From assembly GCA_937897665.1 (NCBI GenBank), contig CALCPB010000522.1:1-7570 (forward strand): 7,570 bases of DNA. Direction: 5' to 3'. Positions 5,826-7,570 of the stretch are shown here, piece by piece (position 1 is the first letter of the stretch; every line of letters starts with the position of its first letter). A program made the position numbers and the translations under genes. The notes under the pieces are model-generated. The model was not told the origin of the DNA. It ran no database searches and was given only the letters and a program-made list of their open reading frames with translations. The DNA comes from an uncultured Halomicronema sp. GTDB taxonomy: Bacteria; Cyanobacteriota; Cyanobacteriia; Phormidesmidales; Phormidesmidaceae.

Positions 5826-6482
5826 CTAAGGATTCAAATTAATTGCCGCTGATTTGACCGCCAGCTGAGCGGCGATCGCGATCGCGGCAGGATAGATACG
5901 ATGTTCTTGCTGCTGAATTCTGGCCTGCAGGCTAGCAGCCGTATCGTCGGCTAAAACAGGGACGGCCGCCTGCGCAATAATCGGGCCGCTATCAATCTCA
6001 AGTTCGACATAGTGAACGGTGCAGCCGGTGATTTTGACGCCCGCTGCCAGCGCCTGATCGACAGCTCGCATACCCGGAAAGCTGGGCAGCAGACTCGGAT
6101 GAATATTCAAAATTCGTTGCGGAAAAGCCTGAATTAAGACAGCAGTCACACGCCGCATCCAGCCGGCCATAATCACCCAGTCAGCCCCCGCAGCTCGGAT
6201 CGTTTGCACAATGGCCTCATCCAGAGCTTCTCGACTGGCAAAGGTGCGGTGGTTAAGCAGCACGGCAGGTAGCTGTCGCTGGGCGGCTCGCTCAGCCACT
6301 ATGGCCGCGGGATTGTTGTAAATCACAACATCAATAGTGGCGTTAAGGTCACCACTCTCAATGGCCGCCGCGATCGCGGCCAGGTTGCTGCCGTTGCCCG
6401 AGGCTAACACCGCTAACCGCAGTGGCTCTGCTAGTTGCGGCGACAGCTCAGAAAGGTCAGGGGAAATCAACGTGCCGGTCAC
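5826..6482 (-). CDS. purN: Phosphoribosylglycinamide formyltransferase (GART)
   Basis: This 218-residue enzyme transfers a formyl group from 10-formyltetrahydrofolate to GAR, the third step of purine synthesis, in the cytoplasm. The N-terminal phosphate-binding loop LAVLASGNGSNLAAI (23-37) and the formyl-folate site ILNIHPSLLPSFPG (124-137) are present. The catalytic residues N126, H128 and D164 (in EIDSGPII) correspond to N106, H108 and D144 of the E. coli enzyme with a constant offset of 20. That offset comes from a roughly 20-residue N-terminal extension (MTGTLISPDLSELSPQLAEP). The start is GTG at 6480-6482; an in-frame TGA lies just upstream, so no earlier start exists. A later start inside the extension cannot be excluded because no Shine-Dalgarno is evident. 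It is convergent with psb30 and divergent from the membrane-protein gene, so it is likely transcribed alone. Three HIP1 octamers lie in the coding sequence. Confidence 0.97.
   Translation of the reverse strand: MTGTLISPDLSELSPQLAEPLRLAVLASGNGSNLAAIAAAIESGDLNATIDVVIYNNPAAIVAERAAQRQLPAVLLNHRTFASREALDEAIVQTIRAAGADWVIMAGWMRRVTAVLIQAFPQRILNIHPSLLPSFPGMRAVDQALAAGVKITGCTVHYVELEIDSGPIIAQAAVPVLADDTAASLQARIQQQEHRIYPAAIAIAAQLAVKSAAINLNP
5872..5885. repeat. Overlapping pair of HIP1 octamers inside purN
   Basis: GCGATCGC occurs at 5872-5879 and again at 5878-5885, sharing two bases. Other copies in the window start at 63, 676, 2398, 3453, 5009, 6370 and 6735. HIP1 is a highly over-represented palindrome in many cyanobacterial genomes; its function is not settled. 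The copies fall in coding and spacer DNA alike. Confidence 0.9.
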
Positions 6483-6603
6483 GGTTCACGCCCAAAAACA
6501 ATCTGCATCAGCTTACCTTACCGACCAAATCGGACGATTGCCGACGGCGGTTTATTCTCCGAAGCGGGCAAGATGAGGCCAACGGATAGAGCAGTAAACC
6601 CTG

Positions 6604-7260
6604 ATGACAGCACAAAAGTTTCTGCGGCGAGGACTGATCGCGTTGGTCAGCTTTGAGGTTGGCCTGGCGCTCACCTATATGGCTCTGATTTTCAAACGCG
6701 GCGAGGCGATTTTTCTGCTCGATTTCAACGGTCTGCGATCGCTGCCTTCTTTGTTACAGGCAGCTCATCTCTTCGCCATTGGCGGACTTTGTGGATTTTT
6801 ACTCGTGGCGCGTCAGCCCCGGCGGCAGTCCTATTCATGGTTTTTGCCCTCGGCACTAATGCTGCTCTGTTTTTTTGGCGGCATTGACGAGTTGACCAAA
6901 CTACACTTAGCCCTCAATCAAGTGAACTGGCAGGTGGTTTACCTCAGCCTGATGGCAGCGATTCTGATCTTCAGCTGGGGCGATTTTATTTGGCTCTGGC
7001 GTCACCACCGGCCCACGCTACTCTGGGTTTTGGCGGGCATCAGCCTATTTTTGCTAGGGAGCTTTGGGGGCGAGATGCTCAAAGACCCCATCACCAACGC
7101 TCTGAATACCCACAGTCCGCCGCGAATCGCTTTTCTGTTGAAGCATGTCCGAATTTTGGTAGAGGAATTTTCCGAGCTAATGGGCGAAACCCTAATTCTC
7201 TATGCGTTTGCTAATTTCACTTGGGGCGTGTGGTCTCAGCCTAAGACGGTGATGAGCTAG
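6604..7260 (+). CDS. Unrecognised six-segment membrane protein with acidic motifs
   Basis: This 218-residue hydrophobic protein has likely membrane segments at about 9-30, 47-69, 78-96, 110-132, 138-157 and 194-210. I do not recognise a named family. Two stretches at the ends of membrane segments look like functional sites: GGIDELTKLHLAL (92-104) with D95, E96, K99 and H101, and VEEFSELMGETLILYA (186-201) with E187, E188, E191 and E195. Clusters of acidic residues and a histidine at a membrane face can bind a metal ion, as in several integral membrane hydrolases, but this is only an analogy. GGEMLKD (155-161) adds another acidic pair before a long loop (162-183). The ATG at 6604 has no strong ribosome site; no better in-frame start is evident. 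Frame, codon use and base composition match the neighbours. It is divergent from purN, with 121 bp between them, and stands alone on this strand. Being a real gene is likely; its function is unknown. Confidence 0.8.
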   Translation: MTAQKFLRRGLIALVSFEVGLALTYMALIFKRGEAIFLLDFNGLRSLPSLLQAAHLFAIGGLCGFLLVARQPRRQSYSWFLPSALMLLCFFGGIDELTKLHLALNQVNWQVVYLSLMAAILIFSWGDFIWLWRHHRPTLLWVLAGISLFLLGSFGGEMLKDPITNALNTHSPPRIAFLLKHVRILVEEFSELMGETLILYAFANFTWGVWSQPKTVMS

Positions 7261-7570
7261 TAGCGTGCAGCATCAATCTATCCAGGCTTGGGTTTAAGGC
7301 TCATGGTCTAGGGTTCAGGTTAGAAAGGTGCAAGGTGGGAACCCGCCCCAGGGCAGGGAAGCTTTTGCCTGTTAGGACTCGGCTGTAGCGCCCGAGGCGA
7401 TCACGCGCCGCCCAATCCTGACTCTGAGACAGGTCAAAAGGCGAACTCAAAAACTGGTTTAACCCGAACTGACGCTGGATAGTTTTTGGTACACCATTCC
7501 AGCAATCTGCTCCCCCCATCATCGGTGGACTATCGCTCTGGTGCTAAACTCCAATCACCCCGGCGTTGGT
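7261..7570. other. 310-bp terminal stretch without an assignable gene
   Basis: Just after the membrane-protein stop there is a G/T-rich degenerate stretch (about 7284-7340) with repeated GGGTTT, GGGTTC and GGTTAG units. The only sizeable open frame is on the minus strand (7522-7301, 73 codons). It has no ribosome site and no recognisable sequence, so I do not call it a gene. No clear terminator is visible. Confidence 0.5.

Noticed and set aside
7301..7522. A 73-codon minus-strand open frame at the window end
   Set aside because: An in-frame stop lies just upstream, there is no ribosome site, and nothing is recognisable. It could be a small hypothetical gene but chance is as likely.
1..7570. 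Insertion sequences, CRISPR arrays or phage genes
   Set aside because: No transposase, regularly spaced repeats or phage-type proteins are visible on either strand.

Overview
The window looks like chromosomal DNA of a cyanobacterium of moderately high GC, perhaps a filamentous Leptolyngbya/Nodosilinea-type. Two observations support this. The octamer GCGATCGC (HIP1) occurs nine times in 7.57 kb, where about 0.1 would be expected by chance. A 43-codon gene at 5192-5323 encodes the photosystem II subunit Psb30 (Ycf12), which is restricted to oxygenic phototrophs.

Region 1 (1-4365, all minus strand) is a gene neighbourhood built from four families known to travel together. In transcription order it holds an Anbu-type proteasome-like protease (4365-3589), a circularly permuted ATP-grasp amidoligase (3338-1893), an alpha-E protein (1899-943, overlapping the ATP-grasp gene by 7 nt) and a transglutaminase-like cysteine protease (800 to beyond the window edge). 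Comparative genomics has predicted that this set makes, modifies and hydrolyses an unidentified peptide or amide-linked compound. The substrate and product are, to my knowledge, unknown. It is the most interesting system here. Putative hairpins lie between Anbu and ATP-grasp and between alpha-E and the transglutaminase, so the cluster may be two or three linked transcription units rather than one uniform operon.

Region 2 (4366-5323) has a 340-bp spacer with a strong inverted repeat, then a YkgJ-type cysteine-cluster protein on the minus strand (5071-4706), transcribed divergently from psb30 on the plus strand. A 120-bp shared promoter region separates them.

Region 3 (5324-5825) is about 500 bp without a convincing gene. 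It holds a clear hairpin-plus-T-run terminator at 5522-5561.

Region 4 (5826-7570) carries purN (minus; GAR formyltransferase of purine synthesis), which converges on psb30. A divergent gene (6604-7260, plus) encodes an unrecognised six-segment membrane protein with conserved-looking acidic motifs. The last 310 bp contain no assignable gene.
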